NCBI RefSeq assembly: GCF_022549695.1
Contig: NZ_JAKZGS010000008.1
Span: 62,001-126,000 of the forward strand
Direction of reading: 5' to 3'
Origin: Belliella calami
Lineage (GTDB): Bacteria > Bacteroidota > Bacteroidia > Cytophagales > Cyclobacteriaceae
Length of the DNA: 64,000 nt
The position numbers were made by a program, and so were the translations under genes. A model generated the notes under the pieces. The model was not told the origin of the DNA, did no database searches, and saw only the letters and a program-made list of their open reading frames with translations. Each line of letters begins with the position of its first letter. The stretch's first letter is position 1. Of the stretch, positions 1-6,634 are shown piece by piece.

Positions 1-1
1 A

Positions 2-712
2 CTAATATCCAGCATAAATAATAAAGACAGTAGGGATTTTGTGAAGATCGATTTTGGTCTTTTTCCAATTCTGTACTGTCTTTGTTTGTATAAATTCATC
101 AGCACCAGTCAGGTTTTTACCGATACAAAGTCTCGTATTAGGATGAAGTGTATTTTTCAAATCCTCAAAAAGTGGATTGTTTCGAAATGGTGTCTCCATA
201 AAAATTTGGGTTCGGTTACTCTTGATAGATTCTGCTTCCAGGTTTTTGATCGCAGCTATCCTATCTTTTTTGTCAATTGGAAGATAGCCGTGGAAAGCAA
301 AAGACTGTCCATTGAATCCTGATCCCATCAATGCCAAAAACATAGAGCTCGGCCCAGAAAGTGGTACTACCTGAACACCTTTCTCATGTGCCCATGATAC
401 AGCAATAGCTCCGGGGTCAGCGATCCCTGGGCAACCTGCCTCAGAAATAATCCCCATATCTTGACCATTGAGGATTGGCTGCATCAGTTCTGCAAGTTGT
501 GGGGTTCGCGTTTTTTTATTCAGTATTTCCAAATGTAAATCCTCTATCACAATGCCCAATTTAAGGCTGCTGATATATCTTCTTGCTGTTCTCAGTTCTT
601 CTACAAGATAATGTTTGGTGTTTTTGACTACCTCTTTTATCTGCGGAGACATGACTGATTGTGAAGTATTCTCAGCTAGGCTAGATGGGATTAAATAGAT
701 TTTTCCTTTCAT
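2..712 (-). CDS. RsmI-like SAM-dependent methyltransferase (short form)
   Basis: This is a 236-residue tetrapyrrole-methylase-fold protein of the RsmI group, which 2'-O-methylates C1402 of 16S rRNA using S-adenosylmethionine. The SAM-binding loop reads ISEAGCPGIADPG (residues 89-101), followed by the PLSGPSS segment and GQSFAFHGYLP (about 117-145), all typical of RsmI. It is shorter than canonical RsmI (about 280 residues) and lacks the C-terminal extension, so it may be the short Bacteroidota paralogue with another substrate. The stop codon lies at the window edge and is complete. It is divergent from the toxin-antitoxin pair; an element one base off TAnnTTTG lies just before the ATG, implying a very short leader. 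The family is secure, the exact substrate is not. Confidence 0.85.
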   Translation of the reverse strand: MKGKIYLIPSSLAENTSQSVMSPQIKEVVKNTKHYLVEELRTARRYISSLKLGIVIEDLHLEILNKKTRTPQLAELMQPILNGQDMGIISEAGCPGIADPGAIAVSWAHEKGVQVVPLSGPSSMFLALMGSGFNGQSFAFHGYLPIDKKDRIAAIKNLEAESIKSNRTQIFMETPFRNNPLFEDLKNTLHPNTRLCIGKNLTGADEFIQTKTVQNWKKTKIDLHKIPTVFIIYAGY

Positions 713-790
713 GCTGCAAAGATGGCTATAAAAATGTCAACGGTCAACAGTTTATTGTTTGTAGGTTTCTTCAGAAAAGTTTACATTTAA

Positions 791-815
791 CGAAACAAAT
801 ACTATCTTTGTTTCG
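791..815 (+). promoter_or_regulatory. Promoter with overlapping palindromic operator of the higBA-type operon
   Basis: A perfect 9-bp inverted repeat (CGAAACAAA, 7-nt spacer, TTTGTTTCG) overlaps a Bacteroidota -7 element TATCTTTG at 803-810. It sits 25 bases upstream of the toxin start. A bound dimeric HTH protein would cover the promoter, the expected arrangement for autorepression by the antitoxin. Binding itself is inferred. Confidence 0.65.
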
Positions 816-839
816 TTTGTTTGTATGATAAGAAAATGA

Positions 840-1181
840 ATGGTAAAGCGATTTGAAACAAAGCTCTTAGAAGAAGCTTTTGAGTTTATCCAAAAGCAAG
901 ATATAAAAGCAAGGAAAAAAATACTTCAGAATATTAGGCGAGCTGAACAACACTCTGACTCTAAATTTTTCAAAAAACTAACCAGCGAAATTTGGGAATT
1001 TAGGACTTTATATTCAGGAATTCAATATCGGCTTTTGGCATTTTGGGATAAAGAAGATAAAATTGAAACTTTTGTTTTTGCGACACATGGAATTATCAAA
1101 AAAACCAGTAAGGTAGATAAAAAAGAAATCGAGAAAGCAGCCAAGATCAGAATAGAATATCTAAAAAACAAAAAGAAATGA
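840..1181 (+). CDS. higB: HigB/RelE-type toxin (Gp49-like, DUF891)
   Basis: This 113-residue basic protein matches the phage Gp49-like/HigB branch of the RelE-ParE toxins, which act as ribosome-dependent mRNA endonucleases. The core 'KKLTSEIWEFRTLYSGIQYRLLAFWD' region (about residues 46-71, the WEFR...YR pattern) and 'FVFATHGIIKKTSK' (about 80-93) are the family hallmarks. The toxin precedes its antitoxin, as in higBA operons, and its stop overlaps the antitoxin start in an ATGA. An ATG four bases upstream is out of frame and closes at once, so the start at 840 is preferred. The operon lies under a palindrome-covered promoter. Toxic activity is inferred from family and context only. Confidence 0.85.
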   Translation: MVKRFETKLLEEAFEFIQKQDIKARKKILQNIRRAEQHSDSKFFKKLTSEIWEFRTLYSGIQYRLLAFWDKEDKIETFVFATHGIIKKTSKVDKKEIEKAAKIRIEYLKNKKK

Positions 1182-1465
1182 AGAGCTACAAATTAGAAGA
1201 AGCGGAAGACTTGTTGATCGGTAAGATTGGAACACAAGAGAGGGATGAGTATGAATTTGAATTAAAACTTGAAATAATTGGTGATATGATTAAAATCGCT
1301 CGCAAAAAACGAAAACTGACTCAGGAACAATTAGGAGAATTGGTAGGAGTGAAAAAAGCACAAATATCAAGACTAGAGAATAGCACTGGCAATGTGACAT
1401 TTGAGACTGTAGTTCGGATTTTTAATGCTTTGGGAGCAAAAATGAACGTAAATCTTCAGATGTAA
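1178..1465 (+). CDS. higA: XRE-family antitoxin (HigA-like)
   Basis: This is a 95-residue protein with a C-terminal Cro/C1-type helix-turn-helix: 'IKIARKKRKLTQEQLGELVGVKKAQISRLE' spans about residues 38-67. It is the expected antitoxin of the preceding HigB-like toxin: it would bind and neutralise the toxin and repress the operon through the 9-bp inverted repeat at 791-815. The ATGA overlap with the toxin (1178-1181) implies translational coupling. It ends before a long hairpin terminator. Similar length and layout to other Gp49-like/XRE pairs supports the assignment. Confidence 0.85.
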   Translation: MKSYKLEEAEDLLIGKIGTQERDEYEFELKLEIIGDMIKIARKKRKLTQEQLGELVGVKKAQISRLENSTGNVTFETVVRIFNALGAKMNVNLQM

Positions 1466-1540
1466 AAAATCAATTTTGTCAATAGTTTTTCTTGTCGGAA
1501 AAGAAAAACTTATGCATATTTTTATTTTCTAAGAGAAAGA

Positions 1541-1590
1541 AAAATCAGAAAAGACCATAGTTTTTTCGAACTATGGTCTTTTCTGATTTT
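1541..1590. terminator. Bidirectional intrinsic terminator between convergent genes
   Basis: A perfect 22-bp inverted repeat (arms 1541-1562 and 1569-1590, six-base loop) lies between the antitoxin and the leftward gene ending at 1590. The arms end in AAAA/TTTT, giving U-tracts in both directions. The right arm touches the stop codon of the leftward gene. Confidence 0.85.
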
Positions 1591-2009
1591 TACCTAAAAG
1601 TATATTTCAATCCAATACCTGCCCTGAAGTAATTTCCATATTCTGTTGGGAAAACAGGAGAGGCTTCAAGCAAAAAACCAAAGTTTCTTGAATTGGCAAA
1701 TGGCTTAACTAACACACCCAGTGGAATCCCCAAATAGATGCCATCTCTGTTGCCTTCAGTCCCAAGATGAAAACCACTGTAGAAATTTACATCTTCTTTT
1801 TGCACAAAATTATAACCGAAAGTGCCCTCTATACCTACGTTACCTCCTGTAGAGACTCTTGCTTCACCGAAGATTTTGTTGTCTGGATCAGTACCGATTG
1901 ATGCAAATGTAGCAGAACTTAATCTATAAACACCTGCACTGATTTGGGCTTGGGATTCTAAAATTGCTGCAAAAAACAACAGCATGGAAAATAACATTAA
2001 TTTTTTCAT
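1590..2009 (-). CDS. Small secreted, outer-membrane beta-barrel-like protein
   Basis: I recognise no named family. From the ATG at 2009 the protein is about 139 residues and begins with a clear signal peptide (MKKLMLFSMLLFFAAILESQAQ). The reading frame extends to a TTG at 2045, but the signal peptide fits the internal ATG. The mature part is rich in alternating Gly/aromatic strands and ends in 'YFRAGIGLKYTFR', with the terminal aromatic-x-aromatic pattern of small outer-membrane barrels. It is the last gene of the leftward cluster, 41 bases after the oxidoreductase, and ends at a bidirectional terminator. Envelope location is well supported; function is unknown. Confidence 0.65.
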   Translation of the reverse strand: MKKLMLFSMLLFFAAILESQAQISAGVYRLSSATFASIGTDPDNKIFGEARVSTGGNVGIEGTFGYNFVQKEDVNFYSGFHLGTEGNRDGIYLGIPLGVLVKPFANSRNFGFLLEASPVFPTEYGNYFRAGIGLKYTFR

Positions 2010-2085
2010 AGTTTTTAAATAATTGGTTTTAGCATTTTTTAACAAACGACTTTTTTACAAAGACTCTGCCAAAATCAATCATCAC

Positions 2086-3114
2086 TCAAAGGTAAATTCT
2101 TTTCCCTACTTCATTGCTTTCAAAAGCTGATTCGATGATTTTCAGAACAGCTATTGCTTCTGACATTTTAACATCTAATTCTTCAATTCCTGCGATCGCC
2201 TTGGCTATATTTGGATAAAATTTCCTGTAATCTCCTCTCAGTGTTTCGTATTTATAAGTTTTATTTTCCAAATACACCGTTCCCCATCCTTCTTCTGATT
2301 CTATTCCCCAATCATCACCTTGTGGCAATTCTCCAGCTTTGAGTGCTTTCTCTTGGACATCCAATCCATACTTTATATATGAACCCAATTCTCCCATAAG
2401 TAAAAACTTGGGCATAGGCGCGTTGGAAAGTACAGATGCTGTGAGTTTGACTTTGATGGAGTCATAGCCTAATGTGATATCAAAGTAATCGTCAGCGACT
2501 GCGTCTGTTCTTTGGGATCGGATATCTGCATAGACCCATTGGGGATTGCCAAATAAGAGATATGCTTGATCTATTAAATGGGTGCCCAAATCAAAAGTGA
2601 TTCCATTTCCGGGAATATCTTTTTCCCGCCAATTGTCTACCAATCTAGGTCTGAATCGGTCAAAATGGGATTCAAAATGTACGAGCCTTCCAAGAATTCC
2701 CTCTTTGATAAGTTGCTGAACCGTCTTGAAATCCCCGTCCAATCTTCTGTTTTGAAAAACCGAAAGTACCAGCCCTTTGGATTTGGCAAGGGTGTTGAGT
2801 TCCTCGGCTTCTTTGGAAGTTAGCGTCACAGGTTTGTCTACCAATACATGTTTGCCTTTTTCCAAACATAATTTAGCCTGCTCGAAATGCAGATGATTTG
2901 GTGTGACGATCACAATCAAATCCGCAGCATCCGCTTCCAGCAGTTCCTCAATGCTTCTGAATATTTTGATTTTTGGATATTTCTCTTTGGATTTTTCCTT
3001 ATTTCTTTCGACTACAGCGACTAGTTCAAGCTCTTCGCAGACTGTGATCAAAGGAGCGTGTGTTTTCTCACCTACGGCTCCATAGCCCACCAAGGCAGTT
3101 TTTATCTTATCCAT
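2086..3114 (-). CDS. Gfo/Idh/MocA-family NAD(P)-dependent oxidoreductase
   Basis: This is a 342-residue Rossmann-fold oxidoreductase. From the ATG at 3114 it starts with the nucleotide-binding strand-loop 'KTALVGYGAVGEKTHAPL'. The motif 'GKHVLVDKPVTLT' (lysine of the EKP-type motif) and 'GITFDLGTHLIDQAYLLFG' (substrate-side histidine) follow, as in Gfo/Idh/MocA enzymes acting on sugars or inositols. The frame opens 21 bases earlier at a TTG that would give an ATGA-like overlap with the response regulator stop, so the two genes are probably co-transcribed. The substrate cannot be read from sequence. Its place downstream of a two-component pair could mean it is part of that response. Confidence 0.85.
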   Translation of the reverse strand: MDKIKTALVGYGAVGEKTHAPLITVCEELELVAVVERNKEKSKEKYPKIKIFRSIEELLEADAADLIVIVTPNHLHFEQAKLCLEKGKHVLVDKPVTLTSKEAEELNTLAKSKGLVLSVFQNRRLDGDFKTVQQLIKEGILGRLVHFESHFDRFRPRLVDNWREKDIPGNGITFDLGTHLIDQAYLLFGNPQWVYADIRSQRTDAVADDYFDITLGYDSIKVKLTASVLSNAPMPKFLLMGELGSYIKYGLDVQEKALKAGELPQGDDWGIESEEGWGTVYLENKTYKYETLRGDYRKFYPNIAKAIAGIEELDVKMSEAIAVLKIIESAFESNEVGKRIYL

Positions 3115-3131
3115 TTGGTCTATTTCAATAT

Positions 3132-3758
3132 TCAAAAATTCATTTCCATAGCTTTCTTCACTAGTTCAAGTGCAGAGCTGACACCAAGTTTTGAATTGAT
3201 TTTTTTGCGATGAGATTCTACTGTCAATTGGCTTAGGTGTAATTCTTCCGCAATTTCTCTATTAATCTTTCCGTTTTTGATCATAATCAAAATCTGCAAT
3301 TCCCTTTTTGAAAGTTTGAATTTTACCTTGAATGCATCATCGACATAGTCATCCTTGTTTTGTTGCAAAACTTTCTGGAAACTCATCACATGACTACCAT
3401 CCAATACTTCTTTGATAGTGTAAATTAATTCATCTGGATCTGCATCTTTCAAAATGTAGGCGCTGGCACCTAATTTTTGACATTTTTTAAAAATCGATTC
3501 ATCATCATACATTGATATCACGATTACGCGTGTTCTCGGATGTTTTTTTTTCATGGCACTAATAACGGCTAAGCCATCCATATTTGGCATGTTCATGTCG
3601 GTAAGGACGACATTTACTTTATTGAATGTCAAATAGTTCATGAGTTCTTCTCCATTGGTAAATGTTCCACAAACCAAAAAATCCTCTTCCTCTTCCAGTA
3701 AGCTTTGAATTCCTTTTGCGAATAATTTATGGTCGTCTGCTATTGCTATTCTTATCAT
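3132..3758 (-). CDS. LuxR/NarL-type response regulator
   Basis: From the ATG at 3758 this is a 208-residue regulator: a receiver domain with acidic D8/D9 and phospho-acceptor D54 (VVLTDMNMPNMDG), then a LuxR-type HTH near the C-terminus ('LSKRELQILIMIKNGKINREIAEELHLSQLTVESHRKKI' region). The frame continues upstream to ATG 3776 and GTG 3800, but the receiver fold starts at MIRIAIADDH. It lies directly downstream of the histidine kinase and overlaps or abuts the oxidoreductase gene. The kinase and regulator form a NarX/NarL or LiaS/LiaR-like pair. Target genes are unknown; autoregulation of the operon is possible but unseen. Confidence 0.93.
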   Translation of the reverse strand: MIRIAIADDHKLFAKGIQSLLEEEEDFLVCGTFTNGEELMNYLTFNKVNVVLTDMNMPNMDGLAVISAMKKKHPRTRVIVISMYDDESIFKKCQKLGASAYILKDADPDELIYTIKEVLDGSHVMSFQKVLQQNKDDYVDDAFKVKFKLSKRELQILIMIKNGKINREIAEELHLSQLTVESHRKKINSKLGVSSALELVKKAMEMNF

Positions 3759-3944
3759 TTTTTGGGTAATATGCATATCCGCTTTCACACAAGTATCCAC
3801 ATTTAATTAGGTACAAAATTTGAATTCAGCTGCCGTCGATACCCGACAGGCAACCGTCGACGATTATCCGGATGGTTTCATGTGAAAATTCACTTTCTGG
3901 TGTCATTGCGAATAATCAGATTGGGTAATATTCCAAAAGATAGC

Positions 3945-4709
3945 CTATGCATTCGAATTAGGCAATAAAAGTTTGATTTGTGTTCCATTTCTTTCCGAAG
4001 AAATAATATTTATTTCTCCTTCTATAGTTTTCATCCTTGATTTTAAGTTGTGCAGGCCAGATCCATTCTTTTGAGTGGAGGTATCGAATCCGATTCCGTT
4101 GTCTGATATTGATATTTCAGTGACGTCTGATTTAGATGATAGATTTATGGATATCAAACTTGGTTTTGCATGCTTTATGGCATTGTTGAGACATTCTTGG
4201 ATGACTCTGATAAGTACTAGTTTTTTGGAATTATCAAGGTTGTTAGACTCGCCGGAAGCGGTAAACGCTACCTTACAAAACTCCAGCTGCTCCAGCTTGG
4301 AAAGTTCCTTTTGGATAAAGCTCGCTAAATCAATGGATTCAACCCAGTCCAAATTCAGTGATTTGGAAAGCGTTCGGACTTCTTTGATGATTTGGTTGAT
4401 GAGTTGTTTGCCTTCGTGGACTTTTTCTGGATTAGGGCTGCTGAGGGTGAGTTTTGCAAGAGAAAGCAATTGTCCAATATTGTCATGGAGCTCCCTTCCT
4501 ACATGTTGGAGGGTCTCTTCTTGAATCTCTTTCTCCACATTCAATATTGTCTTTTCAAAGTCAGCTTTGATGCTTTCCAGCTTTTGCTTGTTTTGTATTT
4601 GTCTGTTTCTATGAATTAACACCAAGGTTACGATAAAACCCACCATCACAACCATCAAAAAGAATCCGGAAAGGATCACAAAGAAAATATCAGGTGTGTT
4701 AACTTCCAT
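3945..4709 (-). CDS. Sensor histidine kinase (HisKA_3 / HATPase_c), single-TM
   Basis: This 254-residue kinase has one N-terminal membrane helix (about residues 8-31), then a short helical linker. A HisKA_3 dimerisation domain follows with phospho-acceptor H75 in 'ELHDNIGQ', then an ATPase domain with the N-box (N176 in 'ECLNNAIKHA'), G1 box 'DNGIGF' (203-208) and 'GSGLHNL' (216-222). It has no extracytoplasmic sensor domain, so signal input probably comes from a partner. The two multi-spanning proteins encoded just upstream in the same operon are the obvious candidates. Its partner regulator lies 144-186 bases downstream. Confidence 0.92.
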   Translation of the reverse strand: MEVNTPDIFFVILSGFFLMVVMVGFIVTLVLIHRNRQIQNKQKLESIKADFEKTILNVEKEIQEETLQHVGRELHDNIGQLLSLAKLTLSSPNPEKVHEGKQLINQIIKEVRTLSKSLNLDWVESIDLASFIQKELSKLEQLEFCKVAFTASGESNNLDNSKKLVLIRVIQECLNNAIKHAKPSLISINLSSKSDVTEISISDNGIGFDTSTQKNGSGLHNLKSRMKTIEGEINIISSERNGTQIKLLLPNSNA

Positions 4710-4738
4710 AGTTTTATCTTTATTTAGTCTGAAATTTA

Positions 4739-5398
4739 CTAAATTATTTTTTTATGAAAATATGAGAGATAAAAAGAACCTCCCATTACAAGGTACATTG
4801 ATATTGCTACAACTCTATTCAGACTCGATAAAATTTTAACTAAATCCCTTTCAATTTCAAGCAAAAGTTTTAGTGAAGAAAAGTAAAAAAAAGTAGACGT
4901 GTAGAATAATAATATCAACGTTACTATCCAAAAAATTGGGTTTAGAACTAATTTAGATTTAGAATTCATTTCTTTATTTAATATTGAAATGAAAAAGTAG
5001 ATACAAGTGGTAATAATAAAAGCACTACCTAAAGAGAATGAATAATTGTGAAATGTCAGTAAATTTTCTATGAATATTGTATAAATTAATCCAAAAGATA
5101 TAAAGATTATTATATAAGCTTTGATGACGCTTTTGACTTTATCTGAACTGATTAGACTTGAAAGAAAGATTAGTATCAGGAGGGTTTCCACATATACAAA
5201 AAACAAATTATATGATAGGACATTGTTTATTTTTCTTGATACTGTATATGAACCGTAAGATTCAAGGGCGGTGGCCAAAAGTAGAATTATAAAAGTTATT
5301 AGGTGTTGTTTTTTGTATTGTTTAAGTAAAAAAAAGTGAGGTATGCTAACGAGCAACCCCACCAATATAAAAACAACATACCAATCTATATGCTCCAT
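4739..5398 (-). CDS. Seven-TM membrane protein B of the two-component cassette (unknown family)
   Basis: This is a 219-residue, very hydrophobic protein with about seven membrane helices (roughly residues 8-25, 34-50, 64-84, 91-110, 122-140, 154-174, 195-214) and no soluble domain. I recognise no named family. It is clearly paralogous to the protein encoded at 5841-6518: the segment 'YGSYTVSRKINNVLSYNL..VYVETLLI' here matches 'AGEYTASRFINNSLLYNLGWVYIESILL' there, and 'NPIFWI' matches 'VPNFWI'. It lies 29 bases upstream of the histidine kinase and 6 bases downstream of a small acidic protein. It may be the sensing module that the kinase lacks; that is inference. Confidence 0.8.
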   Translation of the reverse strand: MEHIDWYVVFILVGLLVSIPHFFLLKQYKKQHLITFIILLLATALESYGSYTVSRKINNVLSYNLFFVYVETLLILIFLSSLISSDKVKSVIKAYIIIFISFGLIYTIFIENLLTFHNYSFSLGSAFIITTCIYFFISILNKEMNSKSKLVLNPIFWIVTLILLFYTSTFFYFSSLKLLLEIERDLVKILSSLNRVVAISMYLVMGGSFYLSYFHKKII

Positions 5399-5404
5399 AG
5401 TTTT

Positions 5405-5821
5405 TCAGCAATCTGGTGGACAAATCCTCCCTCCATTCCAACCGTCTTCATCCTCTTCATCCTCATCATTTTCGGAGAGTGGTGAGTCGGTTTTGAGTTT
5501 TACATCAATTAGACCATCTTCAGTCAAATTACATGGTTTCAAAACTAGTGAAATTCTCCCAATATATGCTTCTCTTTTTGGGCGATCTTCAGGAATCATT
5601 TCTATAGTTTCTTCGTCATATTGACCAAAATACATTTTTAGGCCGCCGACTTTACCGTCTTTATCTGCATCTTTCAATGCATTTTCGATTGTCTCTCTGT
5701 CAAACCAGACCCAATCTGTTTGTTCTTTGATTTGTTCACCTCGAAGATCTTCTCCTGGTTTGTTGATTTTACCATGCGTACGGTAATATTCTCTGAATTT
5801 TTTTAGTTCTTTTCTGTTCAT
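5405..5821 (-). CDS. Small acidic soluble protein with CPPDC tail (unknown)
   Basis: This is a 138-residue protein with no signal peptide or membrane helix. It has a basic N-terminus (MNRKELKKFREYY), a central 'VGGLKMYFGQYDE' segment preceded by an EF-hand-like DADKDGK string (59-65 region), a predicted strand 'GRISLVLKPC', a run of Asp/Glu (NDEDEEDEDG) and the C-terminal 'GGRICPPDC'. The GL-x-x-YF plus terminal CPPxC layout resembles a group of uncharacterised small Bacteroidota proteins I have seen, but no function is known to me. It is sandwiched between two paralogous 7-TM genes, with gaps of 19 and 6 bases, so it is surely co-transcribed with them. A redox or metal role for the two Cys is speculation. 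Confidence 0.75.
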   Translation of the reverse strand: MNRKELKKFREYYRTHGKINKPGEDLRGEQIKEQTDWVWFDRETIENALKDADKDGKVGGLKMYFGQYDEETIEMIPEDRPKREAYIGRISLVLKPCNLTEDGLIDVKLKTDSPLSENDEDEEDEDGWNGGRICPPDC

Positions 5822-5840
5822 AGGTTATTAAATTAGGTGA

Positions 5841-6518
5841 TTATTCAGCTAGATTCTGAGCTTTGCTGTTGATAAATAAAGGAAGAAAAAATGAAAGACC
5901 AAAAGTCAGGTACATAATGCCTGCTAAGAGTCTATTAAATGTGAAGACTACTTTTACATTTTCAATGATGGTTGCTGGATAAAACTGGAAAGTACTAAAG
6001 AGCAAAATGGCTTCTCCGTAGAAGAATACAATTGAGCAAGCTATCCAAAAATTCGGAACACAAAGGATGTTTTTGTCTGAATAGATTTCAAGTCTAAGAA
6101 TTTTTTTGAGAAAATGAATGCTTAGTACGATGATGATTAGTGCAAATGGCAAAAACGTAAAATACTGGAATTCATAAAAGATGTCTTGAAAGAAAAGGGT
6201 GTTGGCTAATCCTAAAATAACTATGAAAACAGTAAACAATCGAACCCTACTTTTAATGATGGGGCTAGATTCTAAACTATAAAAATAGAAAATCAGCAAA
6301 ATAGACTCAATGTAAACCCAACCTAAGTTATAGAGCAGGGAATTATTGATGAACCTTGAAGCAGTATATTCCCCAGCTGATTCCATTACGAAAACCAGTG
6401 CAAGAATAGCTAAGATTACCCATTGATTTTTTATTTGGGGTTTCTTCTTTATTCCCCAAAATACAAGTGAAGCAATCAAACTTATTCCTATAGCAATCAA
6501 ATAAAAATTAGCATTCAT
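5841..6518 (-). CDS. Seven-TM membrane protein A of the two-component cassette (unknown family)
   Basis: From the ATG at 6518 (a TTG lies one codon upstream) the protein has 225 residues and about seven membrane helices, with short loops. It is the paralogue of the protein at 4739-5398. Shared features are an E-x-x-G-x-YT-x-SR-x-INN-x-L-x-YNL-x-x-VY-x-E-x-x-LI signature spanning the loop between helices 2 and 3, and an NFWI/NPIFWI motif at helix 6. It is the first gene of the leftward cassette, behind a -7 element at 6540-6547. A receptor-like role upstream of the kinase is suggested by operon position only. Confidence 0.8.
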   Translation of the reverse strand: MNANFYLIAIGISLIASLVFWGIKKKPQIKNQWVILAILALVFVMESAGEYTASRFINNSLLYNLGWVYIESILLIFYFYSLESSPIIKSRVRLFTVFIVILGLANTLFFQDIFYEFQYFTFLPFALIIIVLSIHFLKKILRLEIYSDKNILCVPNFWIACSIVFFYGEAILLFSTFQFYPATIIENVKVVFTFNRLLAGIMYLTFGLSFFLPLFINSKAQNLAE

Positions 6519-6539
6519 CAAAAGTAGTTTTATTTCCTA

Positions 6540-6547
6540 CAAAGCTA
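6540..6547 (-). promoter_or_regulatory. -7 promoter element (TAGCTTTG) of the 7-TM/two-component operon
   Basis: On the minus strand TAGCTTTG matches TAnnTTTG, 22 bases upstream of the ATG at 6518. A TTTG at 6564-6567 (minus strand) could be the -33 element with a 16-base gap. It would drive the whole leftward operon. Confidence 0.5.
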
Positions 6548-6556
6548 CGATGTTTG

Positions 6557-6603
6557 AAAGCCCCAAAAAATACCAACTTGTTGGTATTTTTTGGGGCTTT
6601 TTT
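6557..6603 (+). terminator. Long perfect hairpin with T-tract at the edge of the repeat array
   Basis: A perfect 20-bp stem (6557-6576 with 6581-6600, loop CTTG) is followed by T's on the plus strand. It has the form of a rightward intrinsic terminator, but no rightward gene ends here. It sits between the operon promoter and the first repeat unit, so it may instead insulate the operon or be part of the palindrome array. Confidence 0.45.
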
Positions 6604-6634
6604 GCCTTGATGTTTAATAGAACCGGTTAGTGTT

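Noticed and set aside
41-322. Plus-strand frame of 93 codons inside the RsmI-like gene
   Set aside because: It is antisense to a clearly recognisable methyltransferase and has Cys/Phe/Ile-rich shadow composition.
3800-3944. Possible small RNA or extra gene between the kinase and the regulator, with CCGTCGA repeated
   Set aside because: Only two short direct words were seen, with no hairpin-plus-T-tract, promoter or open frame to support a gene.
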